From Campylobacterales bacterium (GTDB lineage Bacteria > Campylobacterota > Campylobacteria > Campylobacterales > QNZT01): a stretch of 19,603 bases of DNA. Positions 7,126 to 15,245 of this stretch are shown here, in pieces. The DNA lies in NCBI GenBank assembly GCA_027081495.1, contig JALWKJ010000088.1, positions 1-19,603 on the forward strand. Direction: 5' to 3'. Position 1 is the stretch's first letter. Each line of letters begins with the position of its first letter. Both the position numbers and the translations under genes were made by a program. The notes under the pieces were generated by a model. That model was not told the DNA's origin. It ran no database searches and saw only the letters and a program-made list of their open reading frames with translations.

Positions 7126-9099
7126 ATGCCGTTTAAACCGTTTATATTGACAAACGATACATTAGAGCGACAAAAAGACGCCGTTTTAAAGAAGATAAAA
7201 TCAAATGAAAAAAGAGTAAAAGAGCTTTTAGAGATAAAAGAGAAAAATTATGAAAATTTCGTCCGCGTCTATCAGATTATCTCCGAAGAGCTTGGATATC
7301 TGTTTACTCCGATATCTCATCTTAATTTCGTAAACAACACAAAAGAGAGTGAAGAGGTCTATAACGAACTTTTGCCCTCTCTTACAAAATACTGGACAAA
7401 ACTCTCCCAAAATGAAGATATATATAAAGCTTTTAAAGAGATACGAGACAACGAGTCGGAAAAATTAAATCATGAGCGGAAAAAAGTTTTAAAAGATGCG
7501 ATAAAATCGTTTGAACTTAGCGGAGTCGGACTCGATAGCATAAAAAAAGAGAGATTGGCGCAAATAAATCTAGAGCTAAGCGAACTTACGACCTCTTTTG
7601 CGCAAAATCTTTTAAAAGCTACCGATTCATACGAAATGATAGTCGATGATCATGAAGTCGTAAAAGAGCTTCCAAAAAGCGATCTTGAAGCCGCGAAATT
7701 TGAGGAAAACACAAAGATAAAATATAAATTTACTCTCCATCAACCCTCTTTTATAGCGTTTATGACATATAGTAAAGATAGGGGGTTAAAAGAGAAGCTC
7801 TATAAAGCATATACTACAAGAGCGCCGCAAAATGAAGATCTTATAACGAAAATCCTTGCTTTAAGGGACGAGGAAGCGAAAATTTTGGGATTTGAAAATT
7901 ATGCTTCATTGAGTCTTGAGACGAAAATGGCAAAAGATCCGAAAAAAGTTATATCGTTTTTGACTAAGTTGGCGCAAAAAAGTAAATCTCAGGCAAAGGA
8001 CGAATTAAACAAGCTTCAAAACTTTGCTCTCTCTTTAGGCTTTGAAGGCGATTTGCAAGCTTGGGATATAGCCTATTATAGCGAAAAATTAAAAATCGCC
8101 TCTTTGGATGTCGCTGAAGAAGAGTATAAACCCTATTTTGAAAAAACAAAAACGGTAAAAGGGTTGTTTGAATTTATAAAGAGGCTTTTTAAAATAGAAT
8201 TTGAAAAAATCGATACTCCAACTTGGCACGAAAGCGTTGAAGTTTACGATCTTTTAAAAGATCGTAAAAAGATAGCGAGAATTTATATCGATCTTGAAAA
8301 TAGAAAAGGTAAACGAGGCGGCGCATGGATGAACGACTGGGTGACTCGTCATAAAGATTTAGAGGGCAAAAATGTACTTCCGATCGCTTTTATAGTCGCG
8401 AATTTCTCTCCTTCTTCAAAAGATACGCCTTCTTTGCTAAGAGCCGACGATGTCGTAACTCTTTTTCATGAAATGGGTCATGCCCTGCATCATATGTTAA
8501 GCTGCGTGGATGAGCCTTTTGTCAGCGGTATAAACGGAGTCGAGTGGGACGCGGTCGAATTTCCAAGCCAGTTTTTGGAAAATTTCGCTTATGAAGAGAA
8601 GATTTTAAAATCTTTTGCGATTCACTATAAAAGCGGTGAAGTTTTAAGTGATGAAATGATACGAAAACTTAAAAAGTCCAAAAATTTTCAATCCGCAATG
8701 GGGATGATCCGTCAAATCGAATTTGCGCTTTTTGATATGAAGATACATCTAAAAAAATATGACGCCAAGGGTGTCGCGAATGTACTCAAAAGCGTTAGAG
8801 ATGAAATAAGCGTTATAAAAGTTCCCGAATATAATAGATTTGAATGGGGATTTTCACATATTTTTGCGGGAGGTTACGCCGCAGGATATTATAGTTACAA
8901 ATGGGCTGAAGTATTAAGCGCGGACGCTTTTTTTAAATTTGTCGATCAGGGAATTTTTAGTGAAAATGTAAGCGAGGCATATCTAAAAGAGATACTGCAA
9001 AAAGGGGGAAGCCGCGACGCTTTGGAGAGTTTTGTCGCATTTAGTAAAAGAGAGCCGGATATCGAATCTCTTTTACGCTTATGCGGTATCAAATCGTAA
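7126..9099 (+). CDS. prlC: M3-family zinc oligopeptidase (oligopeptidase A type)
   Basis: A 657-residue cytoplasmic metallopeptidase. The zinc site is HEMGH at H448-E449-H452 with the third ligand E478 in WDAVEFPSQFLEN; the spacing and the VSG.NGV..DAVE.PSQF.EN context match oligopeptidase A (OpdA/PrlC, about 680 residues) more closely than thimet oligopeptidase. The N-terminal half is largely helical, as expected for the channel-forming M3 fold, and FAGGYAAGYYSYKWAE near residue 585 is the substrate-binding Tyr/Gly-rich segment. The family degrades short peptides, including those left by ATP-dependent proteases and cleaved signal peptides. No signal peptide is seen. The 3' end overlaps the convergent GGDEF/EAL gene by 11 bp. 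The family call is firm; the choice of prlC over other M3 members is less so. Confidence 0.92.
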   Translation: MPFKPFILTNDTLERQKDAVLKKIKSNEKRVKELLEIKEKNYENFVRVYQIISEELGYLFTPISHLNFVNNTKESEEVYNELLPSLTKYWTKLSQNEDIYKAFKEIRDNESEKLNHERKKVLKDAIKSFELSGVGLDSIKKERLAQINLELSELTTSFAQNLLKATDSYEMIVDDHEVVKELPKSDLEAAKFEENTKIKYKFTLHQPSFIAFMTYSKDRGLKEKLYKAYTTRAPQNEDLITKILALRDEEAKILGFENYASLSLETKMAKDPKKVISFLTKLAQKSKSQAKDELNKLQNFALSLGFEGDLQAWDIAYYSEKLKIASLDVAEEEYKPYFEKTKTVKGLFEFIKRLFKIEFEKIDTPTWHESVEVYDLLKDRKKIARIYIDLENRKGKRGGAWMNDWVTRHKDLEGKNVLPIAFIVANFSPSSKDTPSLLRADDVVTLFHEMGHALHHMLSCVDEPFVSGINGVEWDAVEFPSQFLENFAYEEKILKSFAIHYKSGEVLSDEMIRKLKKSKNFQSAMGMIRQIEFALFDMKIHLKKYDAKGVANVLKSVRDEISVIKVPEYNRFEWGFSHIFAGGYAAGYYSYKWAEVLSADAFFKFVDQGIFSENVSEAYLKEILQKGGSRDALESFVAFSKREPDIESLLRLCGIKS

Positions 9100-12040
9100 G
9101 AGAAGCGGAGGCTTTTTGTTTTGTTAAGAGTTTTTTTAACTCTTCAAAGGCGATAGGCTTGCTAAAGTAAAATCCCTGATAGGTAGAACAGTCGTTTTCT
9201 TCCAAAAACGCCAATTGTTCTATGTTTTCGACGCCTTCGGCAATGATTTTGCACTGCATATTTTTTGACAGTTGTATAATCGTAGAAGCTAAGAGCTGAT
9301 CGTCTTTGTTGTTTTGGACATTTGAGATAAACGCGCGGTCGATTTTTACCGTGTCTATGGGCAGATCTTTTAGGTATTGAAGCGAAGAGTATCCCGTGCC
9401 GAAATCGTCAAGCGAGATAGTAATGCCCATCTCTTTTAACTGATGCATCTTTTCTATAATCTCTTTTATATTGCTGCTAAAAACGCCTTCGGTTAGTTCA
9501 AATTCAAGAAAAGAGGTATCTATCTTTAATAGAGTGACGATTTTTTTGACTTTCGAGATAAAGTAGGGGTCTTTAAACTGTATCGGGCTGATATTTACGG
9601 AGAGCGTCTTAAACTCTTTTGGTAAATCTTTTATGGATTGTAGATGTTTTATTTTATGACATACTTCGTTAATGATCCATTCTCCCATATCTATAATCAA
9701 ATTCGTCTCTTCCGCAATCGGTATAAAAATTACCGGAGAAATAGTTCCTTTGTGAGGGTGTTCCCATCGTATCAGCGCTTCCGCGCCTACGATATGACCG
9801 TTTTGAGTATCGACTTGGGGCTGATACAATATAGTAAACTCTCTGTTTTTAACGGCTTTTTTTAACTCTTCTTGAATTACGAGCTCTTTTTCTCTCAAAA
9901 TCCTCATAGTATGGGAGTAAAATTTGAAATTTACATGCGAATCGTTTTTAGCTTCATACATGGCCATATCGGCATGTTTTATCAAGTCTTCCGTATTATC
10001 GCCGTCAATACCGTATATAGCGGTTCCTATGCTGGTGCTTATATGTATGATTTTATTATCGATGCTAAACGGTTCTTCTATAAGGGTTATAATTCTGTTT
10101 ACCATTGTAAAGATATTTGTTTGAACCGTTTTCGGATTTAAGTTTCCATGAATCAGAACAAACTCGTCTCCACCGATTCTTGCTATAAAATCATCGTTTT
10201 TGATGACCGTATTTAATCTGTTGGCTATGAGTTTTAGGAGTTTATCGCCGATAGAGTGACCGTAAGTATCGTTTACATCTTTAAATTTGTCCAGATCAAA
10301 AAAGGATACCGCGCAAAGACGACCAAGAGCTTTTGCCTCTTTGACTTTTTGTTCAAATTTTATTTTAAGAAGTTCTCTGTTCGCTAGACCTGTTACATTG
10401 TCGTAAAATGCCAGTTTTTTAATTTTTTCCTGTGATTTTACCTGCTTGGTAATATCGATACAATAGCCGATAAGATCGTTTTTTGGGAAATCATGATTTT
10501 TTTGCATAGTTAAATAGATATGCAGATACTTGATGTCGGCGTATTTTGTACGAACTTTTACCTCTGTTTCATAGGAGATTTCATTGTTATGTTTGTAAGC
10601 GCTTATCTCTTTTTGAAGTTTTAAAAGCGTTTGTATCTCAAATATCTGCTCTAACGAGACTTCCGAGTTTATCAGCTCTTTTGTGCTATATCCGAGAAGT
10701 TGATTTATATTTTGCGATATATAGGTGCAGCTGGCTCTTTTCTTTTCATCAAAGCTTATTTTGAAATTTACAACCGGTCCTCCGCATAACAATTGCTCCT
10801 TTTGATCCAGATAAGCATGATACTCTCTTAGCTCGTTGTTTGTAACGCTTATGAGATGAGATAGCGCCGAAAATGTACAAAAGCTGTTTGTTTCTATGTT
10901 TGAGCGAGGAAGATTGCATTCTGTTTTTGTACAGGGAGATTCGCTTAACGATAAAACGGTTATGGTCTGATTCATAAAATGAGCGCCTGCGTTGTCGGAA
11001 TAAAATTCGCCGTAAGTAAAAAAACCGCTAACATCCGCGACATCGTTTAACGGGGTAATCTCTTTTATAATTTCATTTTTCATAAATTTTCGTCTAGCTA
11101 CGCATGAATAGACGAAAATCGATTCGGTAGAGTGCTTTTGAGATTTATTCATGGGAAATGTATTGTTTTGCAGCATCTGTTCCAGATTTCCAAAACCTAT
11201 TTGATAAACTTCTCCCGTTTTCATCTCTCCCGCAAACCCAAGCGATCCGTCGTCATATTTTTTTATAACCGTTCTTGCTATGGGAATCGATTCTTTTGTC
11301 GAGATCAACGGAAAAAGAAGTTTCGAGTTTGTAAAATCCTCATAAATGTCATCACCTAGATAGTGTTTAAACAGCTCGACAGCCGGCATATGATCTATAC
11401 TATAAACCCTGTTTCCCTTTGCGTGAGTAATCACTAATTTTTTACCGAATGCCACCCAATCGTTTTTAAAGTGGTTTTCAACTCTTATGACATTTGAATC
11501 GATAGCGACCGCCGCTACGCCTTTTGAACTGATTTTCTCATTACTAACAAGAAGCGATCCTTCGCCGTTAGGAGTTATTCCGGCGATTCCTCCGGCGATT
11601 ACGATATCCTCTTTTGACGAATCTTTTATACCGTTTACAAACGCCTGCGCATTGATCGTATTGTTGTCGCCGAAGATTATGAGCGCTTTTGTTTTTTTAG
11701 ATATAAGATTTTGTGAGAAGTATTCTCCTTTTTTAAAGCTATTTTCATACGATATATCGTCTATATGCAGTAATTTTAACGATGTTTTTTCAAAAGTCGT
11801 GACGCTTACAACCGAAGATGAATCTTCAAGTTTGCCTCCTATGATATTTCCCGCCGTGGTCGTACCGATGATTTTCGCTTTTGGAAAGTATCGCTCAAGC
11901 GTTTTTAGTTTATATCTAAGCTCCTCTTCCTCGGCGATCGTAGTAAATATTTGAATTAAAATCGATTTGGAGTTATTGATTTCTTCTATAGGCAGTCTCT
12001 GTATAGCTTCTTTGGAATACAAAATATTGTAACTTCTCAT
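9089..12040 (-). CDS. FIST-PAS-GGDEF-EAL cyclic-di-GMP signalling protein
   Basis: A 983-residue multidomain protein without evident membrane segments. Residues about 20-370 are FIST N and C sensory domains (KIIGTTTAGNI, IVIAGGIAG, GFGN, and the SCVARR end), thought to bind small ligands. Residues about 420-535 are a PAS domain. The GGDEF domain (about 545-710) has an intact signature at 623-627, so it could make cyclic-di-GMP, but the usual RxxD inhibitory site is KNDD (614-617). The EAL domain (about 720-975) has E754-A755-L756, the ELTEG and DDFGTG (878-883) motifs, KIDRAFI and IIAEGVE, so it could also hydrolyse cyclic-di-GMP. Which activity dominates cannot be told from sequence. A cysteine-rich strip (SPCTKTECNLPRSN and nearby) lies between FIST and PAS. 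The ATG is preceded only by a weak GGA site. It ends inside the oligopeptidase 3' end. Confidence 0.93.
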   Translation of the reverse strand: MRSYNILYSKEAIQRLPIEEINNSKSILIQIFTTIAEEEELRYKLKTLERYFPKAKIIGTTTAGNIIGGKLEDSSSVVSVTTFEKTSLKLLHIDDISYENSFKKGEYFSQNLISKKTKALIIFGDNNTINAQAFVNGIKDSSKEDIVIAGGIAGITPNGEGSLLVSNEKISSKGVAAVAIDSNVIRVENHFKNDWVAFGKKLVITHAKGNRVYSIDHMPAVELFKHYLGDDIYEDFTNSKLLFPLISTKESIPIARTVIKKYDDGSLGFAGEMKTGEVYQIGFGNLEQMLQNNTFPMNKSQKHSTESIFVYSCVARRKFMKNEIIKEITPLNDVADVSGFFTYGEFYSDNAGAHFMNQTITVLSLSESPCTKTECNLPRSNIETNSFCTFSALSHLISVTNNELREYHAYLDQKEQLLCGGPVVNFKISFDEKKRASCTYISQNINQLLGYSTKELINSEVSLEQIFEIQTLLKLQKEISAYKHNNEISYETEVKVRTKYADIKYLHIYLTMQKNHDFPKNDLIGYCIDITKQVKSQEKIKKLAFYDNVTGLANRELLKIKFEQKVKEAKALGRLCAVSFFDLDKFKDVNDTYGHSIGDKLLKLIANRLNTVIKNDDFIARIGGDEFVLIHGNLNPKTVQTNIFTMVNRIITLIEEPFSIDNKIIHISTSIGTAIYGIDGDNTEDLIKHADMAMYEAKNDSHVNFKFYSHTMRILREKELVIQEELKKAVKNREFTILYQPQVDTQNGHIVGAEALIRWEHPHKGTISPVIFIPIAEETNLIIDMGEWIINEVCHKIKHLQSIKDLPKEFKTLSVNISPIQFKDPYFISKVKKIVTLLKIDTSFLEFELTEGVFSSNIKEIIEKMHQLKEMGITISLDDFGTGYSSLQYLKDLPIDTVKIDRAFISNVQNNKDDQLLASTIIQLSKNMQCKIIAEGVENIEQLAFLEENDCSTYQGFYFSKPIAFEELKKLLTKQKASASLTI

Positions 12041-12064
12041 GACGAATTATCCAATTTTTAGGTT

Positions 12065-12334
12065 ATCACCGCACCAACAAACATTCTTAAATTTTGAGAG
12101 TACGGGAAGTAGTGAGATATGTATTTAAAAAACTGTAGGACTAACTAGTTAATTCAAAGTTTTTTAGATGCATAGATCGCTTCTTCCCGTTACTCCCCGA
12201 AGGGTGCGGCGGTTTTGTCCATACTCTTCGTTAGATTTTTTTGCATTAACTAAGGCTAGTGACTTCAAAAATCTGCCTTGATTATGAACAAAATCACCGC
12301 ATCAAAAATTAAGAATGTTTGTTGGTGCGGTGAT
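12065..12334. repeat. 270-nt structured element with perfect 26-bp terminal inverted repeats
   Basis: The left arm at 12065-12090 (ATCACCGCACCAACAAAC onward) is the exact reverse complement of 12309-12334. Between the arms two further long stems can form. Stem 2 pairs ACGGGAAG (12102-12109) with CTTCCCGT (12183-12190), then 12110-12118 with 12174-12182 (three mismatches), then all 16 positions of 12119-12134 with 12158-12173 counting wobbles; its loop holds the palindrome TAACTAGTTA (12142-12151). Stem 3 pairs 12203-12226 with 12280-12303 (21 of 24, two wobbles), and inside it AGATTTTT (12233-12240) with AAAAATCT (12267-12274) and ACTA with TAGT around AGGC (12249-12260). No protein frame is evident and no target-site duplication was seen. 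It may be a miniature inverted-repeat element or a structured RNA. Confidence 0.8.
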
Positions 12335-12390
12335 CATTGTCAATTAAATCGTCCTATATGTCAATTAGTTTAATTTTTATATGCGGTGAT
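12293..12390. repeat. Second, overlapping inverted pair carrying the ATCACCGCA motif
   Basis: ATCACCGCATcaAAAATTAA (12293-12312) recurs in inverted orientation as TTAATTTTTATATGCGGTGAT ending at 12390, with one extra base. The left member lies inside the 270-nt element, the right one beyond it, so the two inverted pairs interleave. Besides the ends of the 26-bp arms, a diverged copy GGTGCGGCGGT sits at 12203-12213, giving five related motifs in 330 nt. Confidence 0.6.
12338..12367. repeat. Direct repeat TGTCAATTA, 21-bp period
   Basis: TGTCAATTA occurs at 12338-12346 and 12359-12367, start to start 21 bp, about two helical turns, so both copies face the same side of the DNA. It lies between the structured element and the clpB promoter. 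It could be a tandem protein site; no known factor is assigned. Confidence 0.35.
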
Positions 12391-12451
12391 AATATAAATC
12401 GCGTATTTATTGCTCTTTTATTTTTAAAATTGCAAAAAAACTATAAATATA

Positions 12452-12482
12452 CTTGACAACAATACGCTCAATATTGTATAAT
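12452..12482 (+). promoter_or_regulatory. clpB promoter with HAIR-like (HspR) operator
   Basis: TTGACA (12453-12458) and TATAAT (12477-12482) with an 18-nt spacer form a strong sigma-70 promoter 55 nt before the clpB ATG. CTTGA (12452-12456) and CTCAA (12467-12471) are inverted half-sites exactly 10 nt apart, the spacing of the HAIR consensus CTTGAGT-N7-ACTCAAG bound by the heat-shock repressor HspR. HspR represses clpB in Campylobacter jejuni, so the same control is inferred here. The flanking consensus bases GT and G are not conserved. Confidence 0.6.
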
Positions 12483-12500
12483 TCCTTCAAATCAACTTAG

Positions 12501-12532
12501 AGCGCTATTAGAGCGCTTTTATATAAAAGGAG
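12501..12532 (+). promoter_or_regulatory. clpB leader hairpin next to the ribosome binding site
   Basis: AGCGCT (12501-12506) and AGCGCT (12512-12517) form a 6-bp stem with loop ATTAG, followed by TTTTATAT. The stretch CTTTT-ATAT-AAAAG (12516-12529) can instead pair with the front of the ribosome binding site AAGGAG (12527-12532). The two folds exclude each other, as would a leader that senses temperature; this is an inference from sequence alone. AAGGAG is well placed 5 nt before the ATG. Confidence 0.35.
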
Positions 12533-12537
12533 CATAT

Positions 12538-15117
12538 ATGCAAAATATTTTTGAAAAATTAACTCACGCTTTAAGAGAATCGGTGGAAAGCGCCGTATCT
12601 TTAGCGCTTCACGCAAAAAATCCCGAAGCGACCCCGCTTCATATGATATGGGGTATGCTAACCGATAGCGGTTCTATTTTAAATCAGGCGTTAAACAAGA
12701 TGAACGCCCAAAAAGAGGCTATAGCTCTTGAGGTAAAAAGCAGAGTGGAAAAACTCCCTTCGGTCTCAAGCGTAACAAAAGAGAGTATAAAACTCTCAAG
12801 AGAACTTGCCCAAAGCCTTCAAAAAGCCGAGGCGTTGATGGTAAAAAGCGGCGATCAGTACATTTCGGTCGATACTTGGATAATCGCGAATCTCGACGAG
12901 CCGTCTATAAAAGAGGCGCTTGGCAAGTTTATAGATGTAAACGAACTCAAAAAGAATCTCGAAGCTATGAGAGGAGGTCGAAAAATAGATTCGGCTACCG
13001 CGGAAGAGAAGCTTGAATCACTTGAAAAATACGCGATAGATCTTACTCAAAAAGCGAAAGAAAGAGAGCTCGATCCGGTTATCGGCAGAGACGAAGAGAT
13101 TCAGCGCATGATGCAGATATTGATACGAAAAACGAAAAACAATCCTATTTTGCTGGGGGAACCCGGCGTCGGTAAAACGGCTCTCGCCGAGGGGCTTGCT
13201 CAAAAGATCGTAAACAAAGAGGTGCCTTTGTCGTTACAAAACAAGAGGCTTATGAGTCTTGATATGAGCACTCTTATAGCGGGCGCAAAATATAGAGGAG
13301 AGTTTGAAGATCGTCTAAAAGCGATCATAGAGGAAGTGAAAAAAGATGGAAATATTATCCTCTTTATAGATGAGATACATACGATTGTAGGCGCGGGTGC
13401 CAGCGAAGGAAGTATGGATGCGGCAAATATTCTAAAGCCCGCGCTTGCGCGAGGAGAGCTTCATACCATAGGAGCGACGACTCTCAAAGAGTATAGAAAA
13501 TATTTCGAAAAAGACGCGGCTCTTCAAAGAAGGTTTCAACCGATAAAGGTTGAAGAACCCAACACTAACGAAGCCTTGCAGATCATGCGAGGTATAAAAG
13601 AGCGGCTTGAAGCCCACCATAATGTTCAGATACTCGATTCGGCTCTTATAGCTGCGGTGAAGCTTAGCAGCAGATATATAACGGATAGATATCTTCCCGA
13701 TAAAGCGATAGATCTCATCGACGAAGCGGCCGCCGAACTCAAGATGCAAATAGAGTCCGAGCCTTTTGAGCTTAGCAAGGTAAAAAGAGCGATAGAACAG
13801 CTTTTGGTTGAAAAAGAGGCTCTTTTAATGGAAAAAAACAGAAAAAACGACGAACGGTTAAAAGAGATAGAAAAAGAGTTAGCCGATCTTGAAGAGAAGA
13901 AAAGAACTCTTCAAACTCAGTTTGAAAATGAAAAGAGCGTCTTTAAAGAGATAGCTTCGATAAAACAAAAGATCGAAGAGTTTAAAAGAGAAGCCGAGCT
14001 TGCCAAACGAAACGGCGATTTTAACAAAGCCGCGGAGATAGAATACGGTGAAATACCCAAAATGAGCGAGCGAGAAAAAGAGCTCAACGAGCAATGGAAT
14101 AAAATGCAAGAGGGCGGGGTTTTGTTGAAAAATAGCGTCGATGACGAGATGATAGCCTCCATCGTTAGCAAATGGACGGGAATCCCCGTCACCAAAATGA
14201 TGCAAAGCGACAAAGAGAAAGTACTTCATGTCGAAGACGAGTTAAAAAGAAGAGTCGTCGGACAAGACGACGCGCTAAAAGCGATATCAAGAGCCATCAA
14301 GCGAAACAAAGCCGGATTGTCGGATCAAAGCAGACCTATAGGAAGCTTTATGTTTTTAGGACCCACCGGCGTAGGTAAAACCGAGAGCGCGAAGGCTCTA
14401 GCGCAGTTTTTGTTCGACAGCGAAAAATCTCTCATTCGTTTCGATATGAGCGAATATATGGAAAAACATGCAGTCAGCCGACTCGTAGGCGCGCCTCCGG
14501 GATATGTCGGGTATGAAGAGGGCGGACAGTTGACCGAAGCAGTCAGAAGAAAACCGTATAGCGTTTTATTGTTTGACGAGATAGAAAAGGCGCATCCTGA
14601 TGTGTTTAATATCATGTTGCAAGTTTTGGACGACGGTCGCTTGACGGATAATAAAGGAGTAACCGTCGATTTTAAAAATACGATCATAATACTTACATCG
14701 AATATCGCAAGCGACAAGATTATGGAGTTTCGCGATCCCAAAGATAGAGAGACGGCGGTAAAAGACGAGCTTAAGAGATATTTTAAACCGGAGTTTTTAA
14801 ATAGACTTGACGATGTAATCATTTTTAATCCTCTCGGGCTTGAACAGATCACGAAAATCGTGGATATTCTTTTTAGCTCAATCAAATCCAAAGTCAAAGA
14901 AAGAGGTATAGATATAGAACTTAGCGAACGCGCAAAAGAGATTATCGCGCAAGAGGGATTCGATCCGGTCTATGGAGCCAGACCTCTTAAAAGAGCGCTT
15001 TATCAAGAGGTTGAAGATCGACTTGCCGAACTGATACTAAGCGATAAAGTCGCTGAAGGAGATCGTGTCGTTTTTGACGCTCAAGAAAACGAGATAATTG
15101 TTAAAATCAATCCTTAA
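12538..15117 (+). CDS. clpB: ATP-dependent protein disaggregase ClpB
   Basis: An 859-residue protein, the normal ClpB length. In order: Clp N-terminal repeat domain (about 1-150), first AAA+ module with Walker A GEPGVGKT (207-214) and Walker B ending D278-E279, the coiled-coil middle domain (about 400-530, with EKEALLMEKNRKNDERLKEI) that separates ClpB from ClpA and ClpX, and second AAA+ module with Walker A GPTGVGKT (608-615), Walker B ending D680-E681 and the pore loop GYVGYEEGG. Both ATPase sites are intact. ClpB works with DnaK/DnaJ/GrpE to pull proteins out of aggregates after heat or other stress in the cytoplasm. It has a strong ribosome binding site and its own promoter with a probable HspR operator, and appears to be monocistronic, since a strong hairpin follows the stop codon. 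Confidence 0.97.
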   Translation: MQNIFEKLTHALRESVESAVSLALHAKNPEATPLHMIWGMLTDSGSILNQALNKMNAQKEAIALEVKSRVEKLPSVSSVTKESIKLSRELAQSLQKAEALMVKSGDQYISVDTWIIANLDEPSIKEALGKFIDVNELKKNLEAMRGGRKIDSATAEEKLESLEKYAIDLTQKAKERELDPVIGRDEEIQRMMQILIRKTKNNPILLGEPGVGKTALAEGLAQKIVNKEVPLSLQNKRLMSLDMSTLIAGAKYRGEFEDRLKAIIEEVKKDGNIILFIDEIHTIVGAGASEGSMDAANILKPALARGELHTIGATTLKEYRKYFEKDAALQRRFQPIKVEEPNTNEALQIMRGIKERLEAHHNVQILDSALIAAVKLSSRYITDRYLPDKAIDLIDEAAAELKMQIESEPFELSKVKRAIEQLLVEKEALLMEKNRKNDERLKEIEKELADLEEKKRTLQTQFENEKSVFKEIASIKQKIEEFKREAELAKRNGDFNKAAEIEYGEIPKMSEREKELNEQWNKMQEGGVLLKNSVDDEMIASIVSKWTGIPVTKMMQSDKEKVLHVEDELKRRVVGQDDALKAISRAIKRNKAGLSDQSRPIGSFMFLGPTGVGKTESAKALAQFLFDSEKSLIRFDMSEYMEKHAVSRLVGAPPGYVGYEEGGQLTEAVRRKPYSVLLFDEIEKAHPDVFNIMLQVLDDGRLTDNKGVTVDFKNTIIILTSNIASDKIMEFRDPKDRETAVKDELKRYFKPEFLNRLDDVIIFNPLGLEQITKIVDILFSSIKSKVKERGIDIELSERAKEIIAQEGFDPVYGARPLKRALYQEVEDRLAELILSDKVAEGDRVVFDAQENEIIVKINP

Positions 15118-15130
15118 TCACCTTTAAATA

Positions 15131-15156
15131 CCCAAAGAGGCATATGCTTCTTTGGG
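15131..15156 (+). terminator. 26-nt hairpin after clpB
   Basis: Positions 15131-15156 (CCCAAAGAGGCATATGC onward) form a near-perfect palindrome: CCCAAAGA pairs with TCTTTGGG around GCATATGC, with a single G-T wobble. It starts 14 nt after the clpB stop, where a transcript end is expected. The downstream sequence is GGCCGTTTCG rather than a T run, so it is not a textbook intrinsic terminator. Confidence 0.5.
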
Positions 15157-15203
15157 GCCGTTTCGAAAAATCGGGAATTAACCTTAATTTAATATATAAG
15201 TAA

Positions 15204-15209
15204 TATAAT
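15204..15209 (+). promoter_or_regulatory. -10 element before the coiled-coil gene
   Basis: TATAAT at 15204-15209 lies 36 nt before the ATG of the following gene. It sits inside an AT-only inverted repeat, TTTAATAT (15188-15195) with ATATTAAA (15208-15215). No convincing -35 is present. Confidence 0.4.
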
Positions 15210-15245
15210 ATTAAATATATTTAATGAACAAGGTTCTTTTTCCAT

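Noticed and set aside
11487..11954. 155-codon open frame on the plus strand
   Set aside because: It is antisense to the FIST domain coding region of the 983-residue gene; composition is typical of a shadow frame.
12065..12390. CRISPR array or integron attC site
   Set aside because: Repeats are inverted and irregularly spaced, there are no unique spacers of constant length, and no attC core GTTRRRY/RYYYAAC pair was seen.
14325..14897. 190-codon open frame on the minus strand
   Set aside because: It lies wholly inside clpB, antisense to its second AAA+ module, and its product is a low-quality serine/leucine-rich shadow.
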